NCBI RefSeq assembly: GCF_037975245.1 | Contig: NC_092576.1 | Span: forward strand, 15,842,111-15,906,110 | Source of the DNA: Apostichopus japonicus | Lineage: Eukaryota > Echinodermata > Holothuroidea > Aspidochirotida > Stichopodidae | Direction: 5' to 3' | Length of the DNA: 64,000 nucleotides | Shown here: positions 14,053 to 60,713 of the stretch, one piece after another | How the letters are laid out: each line of letters opens with the position of its first letter | Position numbering within the stretch: the stretch's first letter is position 1 | Program-made: the position numbers and the translations under genes | The notes under the pieces: generated by a model | What the model saw: only the letters and a program-made list of their open reading frames with translations | What the model was told of the DNA's origin: nothing | The model's database searches: none

Positions 14053-14534
14053 TTCCCTGTTTTGACCACGTTCTATAAACCAATTTGAGCGACATTAAAT
14101 GAATGGTGCTGGATGTGTGAGTAGATCGCGAGAGTGGGGGTGAGAGAGAGAGGGAAAGCCAATCCCTCTCAGGGTTATAAAATGCAGTGCGGCGTGCTGT
14201 AAAGACGGAGAGGACTTTGGAATGTCCTAGTTATGATGTTATATTTGTTGGACACTTCCAGCTCAATAAATGGCTGGCAACATTATTGCTTAACGGTATT
14301 GCGGTTTTCAAAAATTCTATAAGACCATAAGATTACTCAAGATAAGATAGTTATCGTTCGAAGTAAGACAAACCATTTAAAAATGTTAATCATGTGAAGG
14401 TCAACAAGGAGAGTAATAAAGGAAATTGATTCGATCCTCCGCTCCATTCGCTCGCCCGATAACTACCAAAACACCAGTTAGTCCCGCATAGAAACAATTC
14501 CCTGTTTTGACCACGTTCTATAAACCAATTTGAG
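14053..14534. repeat. Pair of identical 37-bp direct repeats 445 bp apart
   Basis: ttccctgttttgaccacgtt followed by ctataaaccaatttgag occurs at 14053-14089 and 14498-14534 without a mismatch. Confidence 0.85.
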
Positions 14535-15726
14535 ATTTACAGTGACACACTCCATTCATACGGACTGGACATGTAGTTATACCGCATATTTGTCAGGCTC
14601 GACGATGCTGTTTAGCTGCTCACAACACAGTTTACTTTCAAACAGTAAATATTATAGTGTCTTGAATGTAGATATTCTTGATATAAAGATCGCTCTTGAT
14701 CTTATTTCAGGAAGAAGTAATTACTAGACAGCAGATTACTAAATTAGAATAAAACCGGGCAGAGGTCCACCTGGGTTTAGGGCTTTTTTCAAGAAGAATT
14801 TTACTTTTGTAATATATGCTACGATTGCCCAAGAGTGAATTTGAAATAAAGTCGAATATATTAGTAAGTCAAACTACTTCTTATCTCGAAAAAGAACCGT
14901 TATCTCTAAAGGAGAGGAAAGTTTGTGGCTATTTCAATCTCAAAACAGCTCATAGTTAATAGCGAACGCTAATCCCCTTCTTTAGCTGTTAAACTGGCGT
15001 CTGTCAAGATTCTCCGGTTAAAAGCTATCTGACGTATATTGGTTTAGAACTATGGAGCGCCAAAAGAAATAACTGTGGTTTAAACTGTGACATTTTATAA
15101 CTCAAAAATTAAAACAAGCTATGAAGCTGGGATCATTCAAAAATTATCTGATAAACACTAATTAATTGTCAGTCTTTTCATCCCTTAAATGAGATTCAAA
15201 AACGAATAATACATTTTGAAGTTTGTCTCGTCTTTAAGGTGAACTCCTTGATTCATATTACAACTTATGTCTAGAATCCAGTAACTCATAAATATGGGAG
15301 AATAATAGTAAGTATTTCGATGCTGTCAATTTAAAACTTAATAATGCTTCAAGTCACAAAATAGAGGAAGTAACTAATCCCCTCCCCCCCCCCCCTTCAA
15401 GAAAGAAGAAAGGGTTCAGATTTGTCAACAACCGTAATATCCGAGGTCATTTAAAACCCCCGGGAAAGATAGGGAAGGAGCCAGGGGAAATATAGACAAG
15501 AAAAGTGTATGCACATGTTCATAATAAAATTAATGAAAAATTCTCTGGCTCGTCGCAACACCTTGGATGACATTTTTTTTAAAACTGTTTTGAAATGCTT
15601 TGACAACAAAACACCGAAATTATGATTCCTAAACATTTTTATTTTGAATTTTCGCTACATCGTTTACTATTATGATTAATTCCCACACTAATTGTAACCC
15701 TGTCTCGCTATAAACTTAAAATCATT

Positions 15727-15850
15727 TGCGCAGCGTGTAACATGTATACAAAGAGGTAAAGTAGAAAGAAGGAAAAAGCATGGTCGGTTATTTTATGGTT
15801 TGCGTAACGTGTAACATGTATACCAACAAGCAGGAACAATCATGGTTATT
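15727..15850. repeat. Imperfect tandem duplication of ~75 bp
   Basis: gcgtgtaacatgtatac...gcatggtcggttatttta is repeated as acgtgtaacatgtatac...tcatggttattttta. Confidence 0.65.
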
Positions 15851-17362
15851 TTTAACAAAAATCTTAAAAGGAGGAACTATCTACCACGCACAGCAGTTTT
15901 ATTAAAACGGTTGTATGGGTCAGTTCCAGCGGCGCGCTCTCTTTCGCCATTTGTTATGTGTACTGTATAGAGGTGTTTGTTATTTGCTCTCATTTGTTAA
16001 GTAGTACAATAAACTGCTCGACACGGGTTCTGGAATCATCATACAGCCTCCGTGGTACAATAGGATAAATATCAGAGCAATTTGAGCTATACAATGAATC
16101 ACTCAGAAATCTTGACGACTTTAAAATATATTTACCAAATTGTAAATAGAACTTTACTGATAGTGTGCTTGAATGGCCTTTTGATTCAACTCCACCGTAC
16201 TCATTTATATTGGTTGAAGCTCTCTGCGGTTAACTGCTTAAACATTGCTAGATTCTTCTAACATTTCTTTAACCACTACAACAATATTACATGTCGCATA
16301 ATGTGCGCCTTCACCACATTCTGTGTAATTATCAGCACTCTCCTATACCATGAAGGTAAACTCCCTTACTGATGGAAACATGAACAAAATCAAAACAAAA
16401 GAAAATTACAATTATAGCTGCATCTGATTATTGTTTGTCAAAGAACAATAATAAGGATTTACAAAGCATCAAATAAAGATTCTTGAATTGCGAAACTCAG
16501 TAAGAATGTCACGGGTGGGTTGGATTTTAGTAATAGCCGCCAACAGCTACCCTCAGAGTGCTACGTTCGGCTCCATAGCGGGATCAGGTAAATTGTGTTA
16601 GATCAAATAACGAAACGGGTTTGGAGTAGGTTTATGTAAACCTGATTGTTATTTACAGCGTTTGAAAATAGCTGGTCCGATTTCTAGCCAGGTTTGAACT
16701 ATAACGGTTTCACCACTGCATACGTCGAGGATGACTAAGGGTCGGAAATACTACAATATACCGGGAACAGTCGTGGGGAGACTCAAGGACGAATCCCACT
16801 TAACCATGTATAAACTCTGACGAAAAAATAGTTTTACCACAAACTACAACGGCTGTGGAAATTATGCTATACCTCTATGGTAATCGATGAAGCGATTGTC
16901 ACGCCCATTACCTTCAACAAAATTTATTTATGGTGACCCTGTTAACTAACCTGAAATACTATTCAGACCAACACTCACCTGCTCACATAACGCACGCAGC
17001 TCTGTTATGCATGGTTACTGATTTGTGCAGTCGTACCTTGATTCGTTAAGCATATTCAAATAGTAGGCTAATAAGGCATATATTTGCTCGGTGTTAATTC
17101 TTGTTACACTCTGCTATAATTACAAACATACTGTCTATGTTCTTATTTCCCATTTTAATGTTGAAATTATCGTAAATAAGACATCCAAAACTTACTTTCT
17201 TTGAAACATGGAAAAAAACAGACATAAGTGTTGGCAAAATGCTGCCCAAAAAATATGTGAACACAAAAAAAAACTATTGAGTTAATTGTTTAGTACTACC
17301 TCTTGAAAATATTTACATTATTATCATTATAGCATCTTACACAAAAGGCTGCCTTGTAATAA

Positions 17363-17487
17363 TTTATTTACACATTTTCATTGTTGCCTAATTTCATGCA
17401 CAGTATCGCTACATCTTGCAATTATTTATTTACACAGTATCATAGTAACCTATCATCATGTACAGCATCGCTACAGATTGTTCTTAT
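17363..17487. repeat. Two ~62-bp tandem units
   Basis: tttatttacacattttcatt...cagtatcgctacatcttg is followed by a second unit tttatttacacagtatcata...cagcatcgctacagattg. Confidence 0.7.
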
Positions 17488-17849
17488 AGCATTTTACAAT
17501 GCTAGTCCGCAAAAACTTAATATTTGATACTTCAGTTTTAACTTTACAAGTTCCCCCCCCCCAAAAAAAAAATAAAAAAAATAAAAACGTTTAATATGCC
17601 TGCAAAAAAAACCATGTAATGGGATGTACTGCCAACGTGGTGGGAAACATGCTTGTCTTGCTTTTGCAAGTTCATAAGACCAACAGTTATCACTTTTTCC
17701 ACATGTTTTCTTAATATTCAAGTACAACATTAATTTTTCTAGCTATCACTATTGTCTAATTTTTCTTAGTTTACTGCCTGTGATTAATAATTCCTCAGTA
17801 CAATTGCAGTGTGTCTGTCATTGTACTCACACTACAACATAGTTGCGTG

Positions 17850-18262
17850 TACTGGCAACATAAATCCGATCTCTGTTAATGATTTTTAATCGTACTCATA
17901 CCAAGGGAAATACTTACTTTTACTCGTACTAATCTTGTTTTTATTATAGTTAAACACAAATGTTATTTCTGTTTATGATTTGTAATCGTACTCATACCAA
18001 GGTAAATTTCTACTTTTACTCGTACCAATGTTGTTTTACTTCTATAACACAAGTCTGATCTATGTTAAGAATTGGTATTCGTACTCATACAAATGAAAAG
18101 TTGTACTTGTAACCGCAGTGACGTTGTTGTACTCGTAAAATACAAATCTGATCTTTGTTTACTTTTTTTTGTAATCGTACTCATTCCGAGGGAAAAACCT
18201 CACTTTAACTCATACCAATCTTGGTTTGTTAGGATATCACAATTCTGGTCTCTGTTTATGCC
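17850..18262. repeat. Four to five degenerate ~95-bp tandem repeats
   Basis: Each unit holds aatcgtactcataccaaggg, cttttactcgtaccaatctt and aaatctgatctttgtttatg with changes. No coding frame is shared. Confidence 0.75.
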
Positions 18263-20870
18263 TATAGGTCTCGCACCACAATTATTTGTTCCATTGACTT
18301 ACACATTAAACTTGTCACATTCAAGACCTGCCGAAACATAGATAAAAGTTTTCAACTGGTGTATCCTACCCATCACATGATAGCTGAGAACTTTGCCTAT
18401 CATGGCACTTGCCAACTTCTATATCATGACCTTTAAGATTTTGAGCTAGAAGAGGAGCAAGTTTAGCATACTGAACCCACATTTTTCCATATGCTCGCTC
18501 GGAATAATATCAACATTTAACCAAAGAATTTCTAAAATGGTTTATATCCCCTTCAATCCTCCCTATTTTCCCACCATCTGTACTTTAAATAATGCTCTTT
18601 CATAGGCAGAACAAATAATGATAGTAACTGATAACATGCGTAAACAAGCATTACCTTAGGTACAGTACTTTTACCTCTTTTCTCTGACAATGGTTAAGCT
18701 TTCGAGCGAACGAACACTACTCTAATTGTGGTACGGTACCTATACAAGAAGTTAACACTACAACACATAGATGTGTCTCTACCCTATGGCTTTCCAAAGA
18801 AAAATCGTGAAAAAGCGTACGCAAACATTTGTCTCTTATCTATGGTCATTTTTAACTAACAATGAAATAATATGCATATTTGTTTGTGCTAATGACATAA
18901 CGAAATTCGGTATGCCAGGTGATGTTATTCTTAAAAAGAGTAACATCATGCATCAAATGGTAAAATGATAGCGTCAGCAATCAGTTGATAGTACAGTTCT
19001 TAGCCATGATAGTGATTAGCATCTCGTCATCTTGATTCCAAAGTTAAAAGATTATGTAATACACACACTTTGGGAGAAAGGAGGGAGAAAAACAAATAAT
19101 AATACGTCAAGTATATTCATCTGTAGTTAGGTTTTAGCATAATTTAAATTAAAAAAATGCAAAAACAAAATTAAGAGTAAAACTCCGGGAGAACAGTTCT
19201 CTTTAGAGGAACAGCCTAGCCCAGCTACCGGGAAGAGTTATGTTCTTTATTTTTTTTTTTTTTTTTAGCTACTGGTCTCTTCACGGGAAGGTGGGATTGC
19301 CACGTCTGGGGCAGCCTCCCAATTATGTTTAAGTATTATAGCTCCCTTTCTAAATATTTTGCTTGTCTACCTACTATTATTACAACATTATATAAAAAAA
19401 AATGGATGGTCTGTTTTGTTAAATAATTTGTTTTTTGCTAACCTGCAGGAGCCTATCAGGCATCGATCAGGCATGACACACTCTGATCATCCACGCTGCT
19501 GATTATCTGTTATATTAACAAACCTGCCACGTCGCACTGCAATATACAACCAATACATCAATGCAACACACAAACGGACCAACAGATTCTGGAAATGACG
19601 TGACGTCATTATTGTCGTGAGTTCTTAGTATTGAAGATCGTCGACATCAGTTATCGAGAAACTGGGTTTTACACAGTAAATGACTGGTAACGCACACTGA
19701 ACGACTGTTTTCTATTGGCGATCAGTGCTTGTTTTGACTCACGTTAAATTTGATTCACAAGTGTTTGCAATGATTTTTTGAAAAGGCTCGATGGGTTATA
19801 ACTGATTTCACCGTGCTCGATTTCACTTGGTAATGGTGCTGTCAGCACAGTCCATTCGAGTTGGTAGCATTCAGTATATATGATATTGTGAGGATGACGT
19901 TGGTTTTGCAGGGCGTGGACTATTGGATATGTAGTACTTTGATCCTATTATTATATCGTGAACATTCTATTTTTCATATTTAACAAGAGTCCATTAGTAC
20001 TATACAGGGTTTTGACTTTATGATTCATCATCATGTCGAGAAGTCTCTTAAACGCTTACACAATATGTTTACAACAAGGCGTCAATAACTCCAGATTGCA
20101 CAATTGATACCGCATACGAACAGCGCTTTGGAATCAGATACATAAAAATTAAAGTGAACAATTTCTAGTCATGTCACATGTCCACAACAAGGCAATAACC
20201 CTTAAGAATATAATGCGCAATTAAAATAACAATTGGACAACGTTATACTGATGGGTCAGAATGCTGTACGGTCTAAGCCAGTCACAAGATCGAAATCAGA
20301 ACAATGATGATGTATCATGTTCTCCTTGCTTGTAAAATAGAAACACAAATGGACAGGTCATGGCTGGGCATAAATACTACTTGTATTCTTTTAAATCCGT
20401 TACTAGCGTGGTACACACGACTATACATAACACACATAACGCCTTTTCCTTACCTTTGCAATAACTGCAACATTAATTTCCTTTTCGGAGTGACTTCTTG
20501 TTGACAAAATGTTAAGAATAAACGAAGTATGAGTACCATTTTGCTGACATAATGTATAACAAAGTAAGCAGGTTGATTTCAGAAAAGCTTTAATGTGAAA
20601 GTAAAATATTCGTGGGATCATCTTTAATGTTGAATCATAATTTCTTCTAACGATTTTATATCTGGAAACACATCTCTATCCAGCACCCTTACTAAGAGCT
20701 ACGATGCTGAGATATGCTAGCAGTGTAGAATATTTGTTTCCATTAATTCCGAATGGTTAAATTCAATTTAAAATTTAAAATCTTGGCTAAAATTACATGG
20801 TTAAATTCAATTTAAAATGCATGTGGTATAACATTACACACCATAACGCTAATGAATCTTTCTCAAAGTT

Positions 20871-53164
<32,294 letters not shown>

Positions 53165-53516
53165 TTTCCTGTTCTGATCTGCGAGAAAATCAGTAACATG
53201 TTAGACACAAATCTTCAAGACAACGTAAAGGTGAAGATTGTGAAGATGCTGTTTCTGCAACTTCGCTATGGATGAGATGATGACATTCATATGCGAGGGT
53301 AACTCAACAAGTTTTCAATTTATCAACAATTTTACGACCGTAAAGTATAGTGAGTATCATGCAACCATATACGCTGTTGTGTTTATTTAAATGAATACAT
53401 TTTGGTTCAGTTAAAGGGAAATATTGCGTTTAAATGTCATCTCAAAGTGCAGCCTAAATGCCACTAATTGTGATCCTTACTCTACTCCATACATAAACCA
53501 AACTTAATTTGCGCGA

Positions 53517-56500
53517 GTAAGGTCTCGAATCTTCCAAAACTTTAGCAAAAGGATGAACACTTTCGTCAGCAATTTGGCTAATTATGCAACGATAAGCCAG
53601 GCCTATAAACGTTCTTACTATATCATATGCATTTAACGACGAATAATACACCAACTGACATTAGTAACACACTAGTATTTTACGTACGTTCCTCTATACT
53701 ATTCTTCACGAAATATAGCCGTACAGTAGATATGTGATTTGAGAGGTGTGCTGTGCATGCATATTTGTTGGAAGAACAACATTGTTAATTTGTTATCATC
53801 GATTACAACTTTGAAAAAACTTTTCCATTGATTTTGCATATTTTAATTACTAGTACCTTGAAACTGGCATAGCTACAGAAAGATAATTGCACACAAATGT
53901 TTTTTTCTACCTTTTTCTTGAACTACGACATATTAAAGACCATAATTCGGAATACTCAAAAATATATACCCTATTAACTATACAGATTACAAACGAAACC
54001 ATATTTATGACATTTAAACTACTACAAACCTCACAGAAAAACCTTACAGCGAATCCTCACAATATGATACTTTTGATGTAAAACGATTGCGTGTCAGGAA
54101 GTCTTCTTCTTTTCTGTTGTTATTATTAATACGATTATTAATCTTGCCCAAAACTGAATTAGTCCGCCACTTTACGCCTTTTTCTTCACGGGGAGTATGG
54201 TTCAGACAGAGATACATAACAGTAAAATGGTTGAGTGATTTGTGTTCTTCCTTACTACATGCAATGTAACACAGCTCAAGTATTCACTCCGTTAACACAG
54301 CTCAAGTATTCACTCTGTTAGGTAAAGTGTGAAGGTGATACAAACCGTCAACAAGTTCTTATACAAAAGATATTGGGTATTTTTAGCACCTATTGTATGC
54401 AGTCAAGAGGGTTCTTAGTCATATGCACTTAAATACTAAACTTTCTTTTTCGTTTCCATATTGTAAAATCTGTTAGGTTATTAGTTTAAAATGGAGTAGC
54501 TGGTGAATAATTACCTAAAACTTGCATAATTTAAAAGGTAATAGCATTGTTTTATACGGGCAAGAGGGTTCTTAATCATATGCACTTAAATACTCAACTT
54601 TCTTTTCGTTTCCATTTTGAAAAGTATGTTAAGCAAGAAACGCGTTATTTTTATTCTTTTATAATAACGAAGCACACATATTAAATGTCATCCTATCATC
54701 TCTCTTGTACATTCAAAATATCGGTAATGTTCGCAAATATCTGAATCGTGAAGCCCTGAGAAAGATATACACATCTTTAGTTCTTCGATAATGGAAACGC
54801 GATTTTCTATGGTCGTTCATGAATTGAAATCGCTCGACTTTAACGCCTTCAAAATACCGCTGCACGAATAGTTACATTATCTACAAAGTCTTGTCACATA
54901 AAAACTATTCTTAAAGAGTTACATTCTTCCGGCTTTACTATATGTGCTTACGACACGTACAGTTCAAGTATTCATTACGTGACAGTATCCAAATAGAAAC
55001 CTACCCAGTACCTACCATATTTCCCGTTTTTTCATGTTCAAGTCACTCTCACTGGATGTTACAATCATCTGTGTCACTTCAAATATCTTGGTTGCGTTTC
55101 ACTCATCGTTCAGTTATCTTCCCACGGTTGTTCACACTAAAGGTGACGTATAATATTGAAATGAAACTATACATTAAACAACCCCTATTTTTAAATGGTG
55201 ATATCCGAATATACTTTCAAGTATGAAAAGTTCTGTTTAACTTTCGTGGGACACTTCCACTACATATGTCACAGGGGTGTTCAACTTATAAGCTGTCCAA
55301 GATTACATTACAACTAAAGAATGTTATACCTAACGCCCTGTTAAGTACCCTCACATAACTACCTAAAAAGTTCCTGAATTACTTTGGTTCACTACCTTTC
55401 AAACTTTATATCTACAACAATTCTTCAACTTTGAACAAAAGGTCTAGAAGAAGTAGCACCTTTTTAAATATTCAGAAAATGACCGCTAGTGAACTACAAT
55501 GACCTTTATATGTAAAATATTGATCGCATGTAGGAAAACATAACTCACACAAACCAATCACGACATTTTAGTCCTATCAATCATTGCATTAGCTGTGGCC
55601 TACGTTTCATCATAACTGAAAAAATACAGAACGCCCTGTTTTTGGGCCCTCAATGACGACAATAAAATATTCCTCACAGATTTGGTTCACCACCACTCAA
55701 ACTTTATATCAACAACATTTCAGCAAATTTTGACAAAAGCTCAAACAGGAGTGGCAGGTCTTACGCTTTCAGAGAATGGCCCTTAAAGGAATGAAAATTG
55801 ACGAAACGACAGTTGGTCAAACACAGTGGCAAAAAGTGATAGAAAGTCGGCAAAATTGCGCGATAGCTATACCACGGCTGAAAGCGTTCAGCTGACTATC
55901 GTGATAAGTTAACCATTTATGTCAAGATATTATTATATTCACTTATAAATTAAGATCTTTCAAACCTCGGCAAGTTTACATCAACCATTACACACAGTCT
56001 TAGCAAAATAATTGAGTACCCTCTATCGAGTAACCTTAACTGACTTGCTATTTTACTTTCGAGTTTCTTTTGCATGTCTACCATAAAATACTGCTACTTT
56101 TGTTTAATACCAATTGGTTTTAGAGTAGTATCTTTTCTGTTTTCTGTATTGGTATTGCAGTTAAATTGTTAATTACTTAAAGAAATATAATTGGAAAGCA
56201 GAATATGTAAAGATAATTCAATAATTATTTGCAAGAGTGAGGCAAAGTATGTCAACATAACAATCATCTGTTGCAACGTCTTCAGTCAGTATCATGTCTG
56301 GATATAACTCGAAGGAAGATAAAACCTACCCTTTATTTGGAGCTACATTGGTGAGATTGACATATATTGCTGCTGGTTACAACAAAACTTCTAAACGAAA
56401 GTAAGACATAACCTTGAAATATTCACGTAGTGCATTGGTAAGGAATGCACACAAGATTTTTATTAGTGGCTTTCCAAACTGAATAAACATCAATATTTTC

Positions 56501-57460
56501 AACATTAACCTGGTCTGATATGATGATTTCTAAGTGGGACAAAGTGAGTTATGAAATAATGCTGTAAAATGCGATTCCGTAAAATGACTTAGTCATTCCA
56601 TTTTTTCTTCCATTAGTTTGTAGCGATTCTTATTAGGAGCTAAACGTTTACGATGTTATACAGAAAATTTTATTTCATAATGATTTGAAAGAAACCAACG
56701 TCAATATATTTATGATATCAAAATAATAACCTTAGTTTGTCAATCAGTAATACCTTTAATAAACCTAAAACAAGGCCACATCGATTCTCAAAATATGGAA
56801 AAACCACTACTTCTATGTTAACGTATGTATATTTTCAAATATCAAGGTTGATTAAAAAAGATGACCGAAGTGTTATAGACCGTTTCAAACACTGCTACCA
56901 GTCTCAGTTGTATTGCTATTCTACTTTTATGTTTTCATTAGGTTTCAAAATTGCAATTTAAACGTGTCCCTTTCACAATTGAAGATGCTGGACTACATTG
57001 TTGAACAATCAGTCTTGTACTGAGAAATCGAAGCCCCATCAAATTACCCGGAAAAATGCTTTAAATGTGGATATCGTAAAAAAAAAGAGATAGGAATAGC
57101 GACATAAAGTTAGCTAGAACTTATGTTTCTTGGAATATGACATTACAAGACTTAAAACCTCTTTAAGAGGACTAGTAATTAACCCTGATGTCTTCACCTC
57201 GAGACCAACTGAATTGAGACTAAACAACTTATCTTTTTCACTCACTGATACTCCTCTCTGTAGTCTTTTATATATTAATTCAAACCTCTAATTTATTAGC
57301 TGATGTGATAACCGGTTCAAGAAAGGGGCAGATGAAAGACTCTGGTCGGCCGGTTCGGTAAATCGTGCTAGAGTTCAAGGCACACTGGAGTTTTCATAAC
57401 TCTCCTGTAGTGGTTTGGCACTTTTTGTGGCATAGGATCCCGAGTCATGTCTCCCTTGAT
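53517..57460. repeat. Large duplicated block, right copy
   Basis: Begins about 350 bp upstream of the LRR-receptor start codon. It carries a local duplication of aacacagctcaagtattcactc (54269-54320) missing from the left copy. No coding content is supported; it may include regulatory sequence of the LRR gene. Confidence 0.85.
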
Positions 57461-57625
57461 GTCACAAAAGAACCTGGGAGGACGCTAAGAAGGTCGGTCA
57501 AATCGACATGAAGCGTCTAAGTAGCGTGCGTGAATTCTTGCCAGAGGGTCGAAACACTCTTTGCGACCGGCATGCTTGGAGGCACCTATCTTGAATATAC
57601 GGATGCTTTTAAGAGCCCTTGCAGC
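57296..57625 (+). mobile_element. tRNA-derived SINE copy, same family as 10241-10636
   Basis: Shares catgtctcccttg.tgtc.caaaagaacc, cggtcaaatcgac and gcgaccggcatgctt with the 10.2-kb copy. The A-box region is degraded. It lies partly inside the duplicated block, whose left copy at 3815-4260 is interrupted by the MITE-like insertion. Confidence 0.6.
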
Positions 57626-57719
57626 ATTTCATGCAAATATCAAAGCGTTTCAAACTAGCGCCACCATTATTCATAAAAGCAGAAATATAGATAAAAAAGT
57701 TAAAGTTGAAGGTTTACAG

Positions 57720-58078
57720 TCTTGTATGAGGCTAATGCCTCCTCACACGACTTTACAACTTAACCCCTGGTCATTGGTAACTTGTCACACCCACACACCA
57801 AAGTGTGCACAATTCAATCAATCTCTCCTGGGGCACCACAGTGCACCACAACCACGTGTCCCCCGGGGGACTTCCCATAGGGTGCAGCCACAAACCGGCG
57901 CACGCAACTATATTTACAAGTTACCTCGCAGGTCCCCATTTATACACCTGGGTGAAGAGAGGCAATGGAGATAAAGCGCCTTGCCCAAGGACACAACGTA
58001 ATGATCTGGCCAGGGCTCGAACCTGTAATCCTTAGATCACAAGTCCACTGCCTTAATCACTTGACCACAACGCCCTAG
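57720..58078 (-). mobile_element. tRNA-headed SINE with a conserved-looking body
   Basis: Head at 58078 downwards: gggcgttgtggtcaagtgat with A-box, then ggttcgagccctgg (B-box; T-stem pairs at 4 of 5). The body reads tccttgggcaaggcgcttta and tcacccaggtgtataaatgg, a block I recognise as recurrent in SINEs of marine invertebrates, though I cannot name the family. Open frames on the plus strand here are artefacts. Confidence 0.65.
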
Positions 58079-58435
58079 ATATATTAGTGGGATTATGTAA
58101 TACGCAAGGAAACAAGTAATCCCATTCCCCTCTCCCTTCCCGCAATAAATGACATTTCTTTGCTGTTAGGTATTGTTTCAGTTTGTTCAGAAAAAGAGAA
58201 TGCAGACAAAATGAGACTGATTAGGGGTGAAAACACTGTTAATATACTACAGACCCTTACCAAGGCCGTCAGTCCTTAACATAAACTAATCGAGCCCACT
58301 CCCTAATAAAATCATATGCAGTCATGGTGATGAGGTGGTAAGGCTTCCCATGTTATACAACAGCGATACACTTGTTATAAAGAGAGCGTCTGCAGATGGA
58401 TTGGACTGAGTCATATTTGCAGTTTCACCCATACA

Positions 58436-58600
58436 CAGACTATCCACAGACTATCCATATACTATCCACAGACTATCCACAGACTATCCATATACTATCC
58501 ACAGACTATCCACAGACTACCCGCACACTATTTACACACTATCAACACACTATCAGCAGACTATCCACAGACTATCAACAGACTATCCACAGACTATCCT
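58436..58600. repeat. 11-bp minisatellite (consensus CCACAGACTAT)
   Basis: About fifteen tandem units with variants CCATATACTAT and CAACACACTAT. The open frame reading Ser-Thr-Asp-Tyr repeats follows from the unit and is not evidence of a gene. Confidence 0.9.
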
Positions 58601-60260
58601 AAGACTGCAAACTTTTAAAATTATCCATTTGGAAATTGAAAACGTCAGGACTATGCAAGATAAGCCCTAGGGTGCGATTTTGTTTTCAAAAAGATTTGCA
58701 ATTACGGAGTTTTTAGCCAATCAGATTGTTCTAACGTCAACATCTATAATGACCATCGCTAAGAAGTCGTAAGACAAACACTGAATCAGAAGAGTGATAA
58801 GGTCAATAGGTCTTAAAATGTCAAAACATGAATGATTTCTTTGACGTCACTGAAACAGATTAATGTCTGTTTTTGATTGACTTGTGACACTTAGTTTAGT
58901 CTAGTTACGGGGTTTCCTTCCAAACACTCTAACTTTACTTTTAATGCTTGGATCACATATGTTGACCTTACTTATGATACTGTAACGTTTACTCAATCTA
59001 AGATTCCGCGGGCGCCTAAATATTCCCTACCGAGGACTGGTGGTGGTATGGAAACAAATGCGGCTTAGATGGTTGTGTCCTAGTAACGACGAGCCTTGAA
59101 TCTCGCTATCATATGCACAGAATGAAATATATGGATAAACGAGTAAAGGATGGAGTACTGAGATTTTGTAATTTATTGCTAATATCAACCACAATACATC
59201 AGGATGAAGACCTCAATAACAACTAGAAAAACGAGGTCTCAATACCGATGTGCAGTCCTATAACGATACGCACAAATGTGTTTAAAAGACGAATACAAAA
59301 ACAAATACAAATACGACCACAATGGTCGGAGCCAGGGCTACTACCAAACCGAACGATCCAGAACAGGAGAGAAAAGACTGACTCACAAGTCTCGAGATCT
59401 GATCCACCTGAGCTGATGAACAGACGTCACGTGACCTGTAATACGTCACCGTCCAAATGGAAAGCACATGTGGCTATATAAACAGTGACATGTAGCTTAG
59501 ATAAATAGAGGGCGACAGAGATAATGACCCACGGCATCACAATACAAACGCTACATTTCATTGGGTTCGTATGTACGTTATCCAAGATTCGTGAGCCGTT
59601 CAATTTAAATGGAATTCGTTTCGTGGAATGGGTACACTAAAATCAACTTCACGACGCGAGTTTACGAGTCTTGAATAAAATTACGCAAAAAATATTGCAG
59701 CAATAGTTTGAATCGGTACAATAAGTAATTGAATTGCGCGACTAGATTAGGACTCTAGTTAGCTCTTGTTTAAAACTTGGAAAATGATACTGGAATAATC
59801 AAGGTTGAATTTACACAACTTTCCTGTTGAATTATATGTTTCTCCATTGGGGTAAATCATATATAGAGAGAACCATTGAATAAACACCGTACATATAGGA
59901 CAAGTATTTCTTCGTTATAACGAATAGATGCCGACATTTTGGTAACCTCGAGGTGAAGGTTTCTATGGTGTAAAAACCTTCCTGCTTAAGTAATCATTAG
60001 TACATTTCTAACATCTTTCATTGATTTTCTATCCAATAAACATATAATTTAAATGTATAGTACATATAATAGGCCTTGGTGAATTATTCTACTTGATTCA
60101 ATGTGCGCTGTAACTCCTTTGTTCATCAAATACACAACACAACAGAAAGCTACATTGTTGGCTCGTTCATTTCTAATAACATTATAAAAAAAAATGTTTA
60201 AATAAAGGTTATAAATAAATGTTTCAGTTTTAGTTCTTTTAAAACATATTGTCTACACAG
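58601..60260. other. Intergenic, no supported gene
   Basis: No exon-like or family-like coding. A CAAATACAAAAACAAATAC-type short repeat is at about 59290. Confidence 0.55.
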
Positions 60261-60713
60261 CAGGGTTTCCATAACTTTTACCCCCCCCCCCCCACGATCT
60301 GAGTCATTATAAATCTATAATACGCATAACAGTGCTTCGTTAAAGATCAAGTTCATATTGTATTGTAATGGAAAAAAAAAACAAGAGATGAACAAATATT
60401 TTTGGGAAAACTTTAAGATCAGATCCCGAATTGTGTCATGCATCGATCACCAATCACACACGATGAGACGATGTTTTCCTCCACGAAGCGCTTGATCCTC
60501 GAAGCTGTCCTGGAGAGGGCCACCCAAATGGCGTGCCCACAGCTTTGTTTTCATGACTACCAACTTTTGTACATTTACTAATTTAAATGATATATCAGAT
60601 TTTTGGTCAACAGAAAGTACTCTAGTTTTGACTTTCAGAAGCGTCTAACGAACCGGTTGGGATGGACTCACGCACCCCCTGGAGGTTTATGCACCCCAGT
60701 TAGGGAACCCCTG
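60261..60713. mobile_element. hAT-like miniature element
   Basis: Left end CAGGGTTTCCATAACT; right end, reverse complement, CAGGGGTTCCCTAACT. The right flank is GTCTACAG and the left flank GTCTACACAG, an 8-bp target duplication apart from a 2-bp CA gain. The termini and 8-bp duplication fit hAT elements. 453 bp, no coding content seen. Confidence 0.65.

Larger units (their letters stand above)
10800..20870. other. Intergenic, no supported gene
   Basis: Apart from the tandem repeats listed, I see only short frames without family signatures and several C- or T-runs (11745, 15380, 19250). A gene with small exons cannot be excluded by eye. Confidence 0.55.

Noticed and set aside
57561-58035. Plus-strand frames of 137 and 76 codons
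   Set aside because: They overlap SINE sequence in antisense and have no family pattern.
58436-58600. Regular short repeats resembling a CRISPR array
   Set aside because: The units are contiguous 11-mers without unique spacers, in a eukaryotic context.
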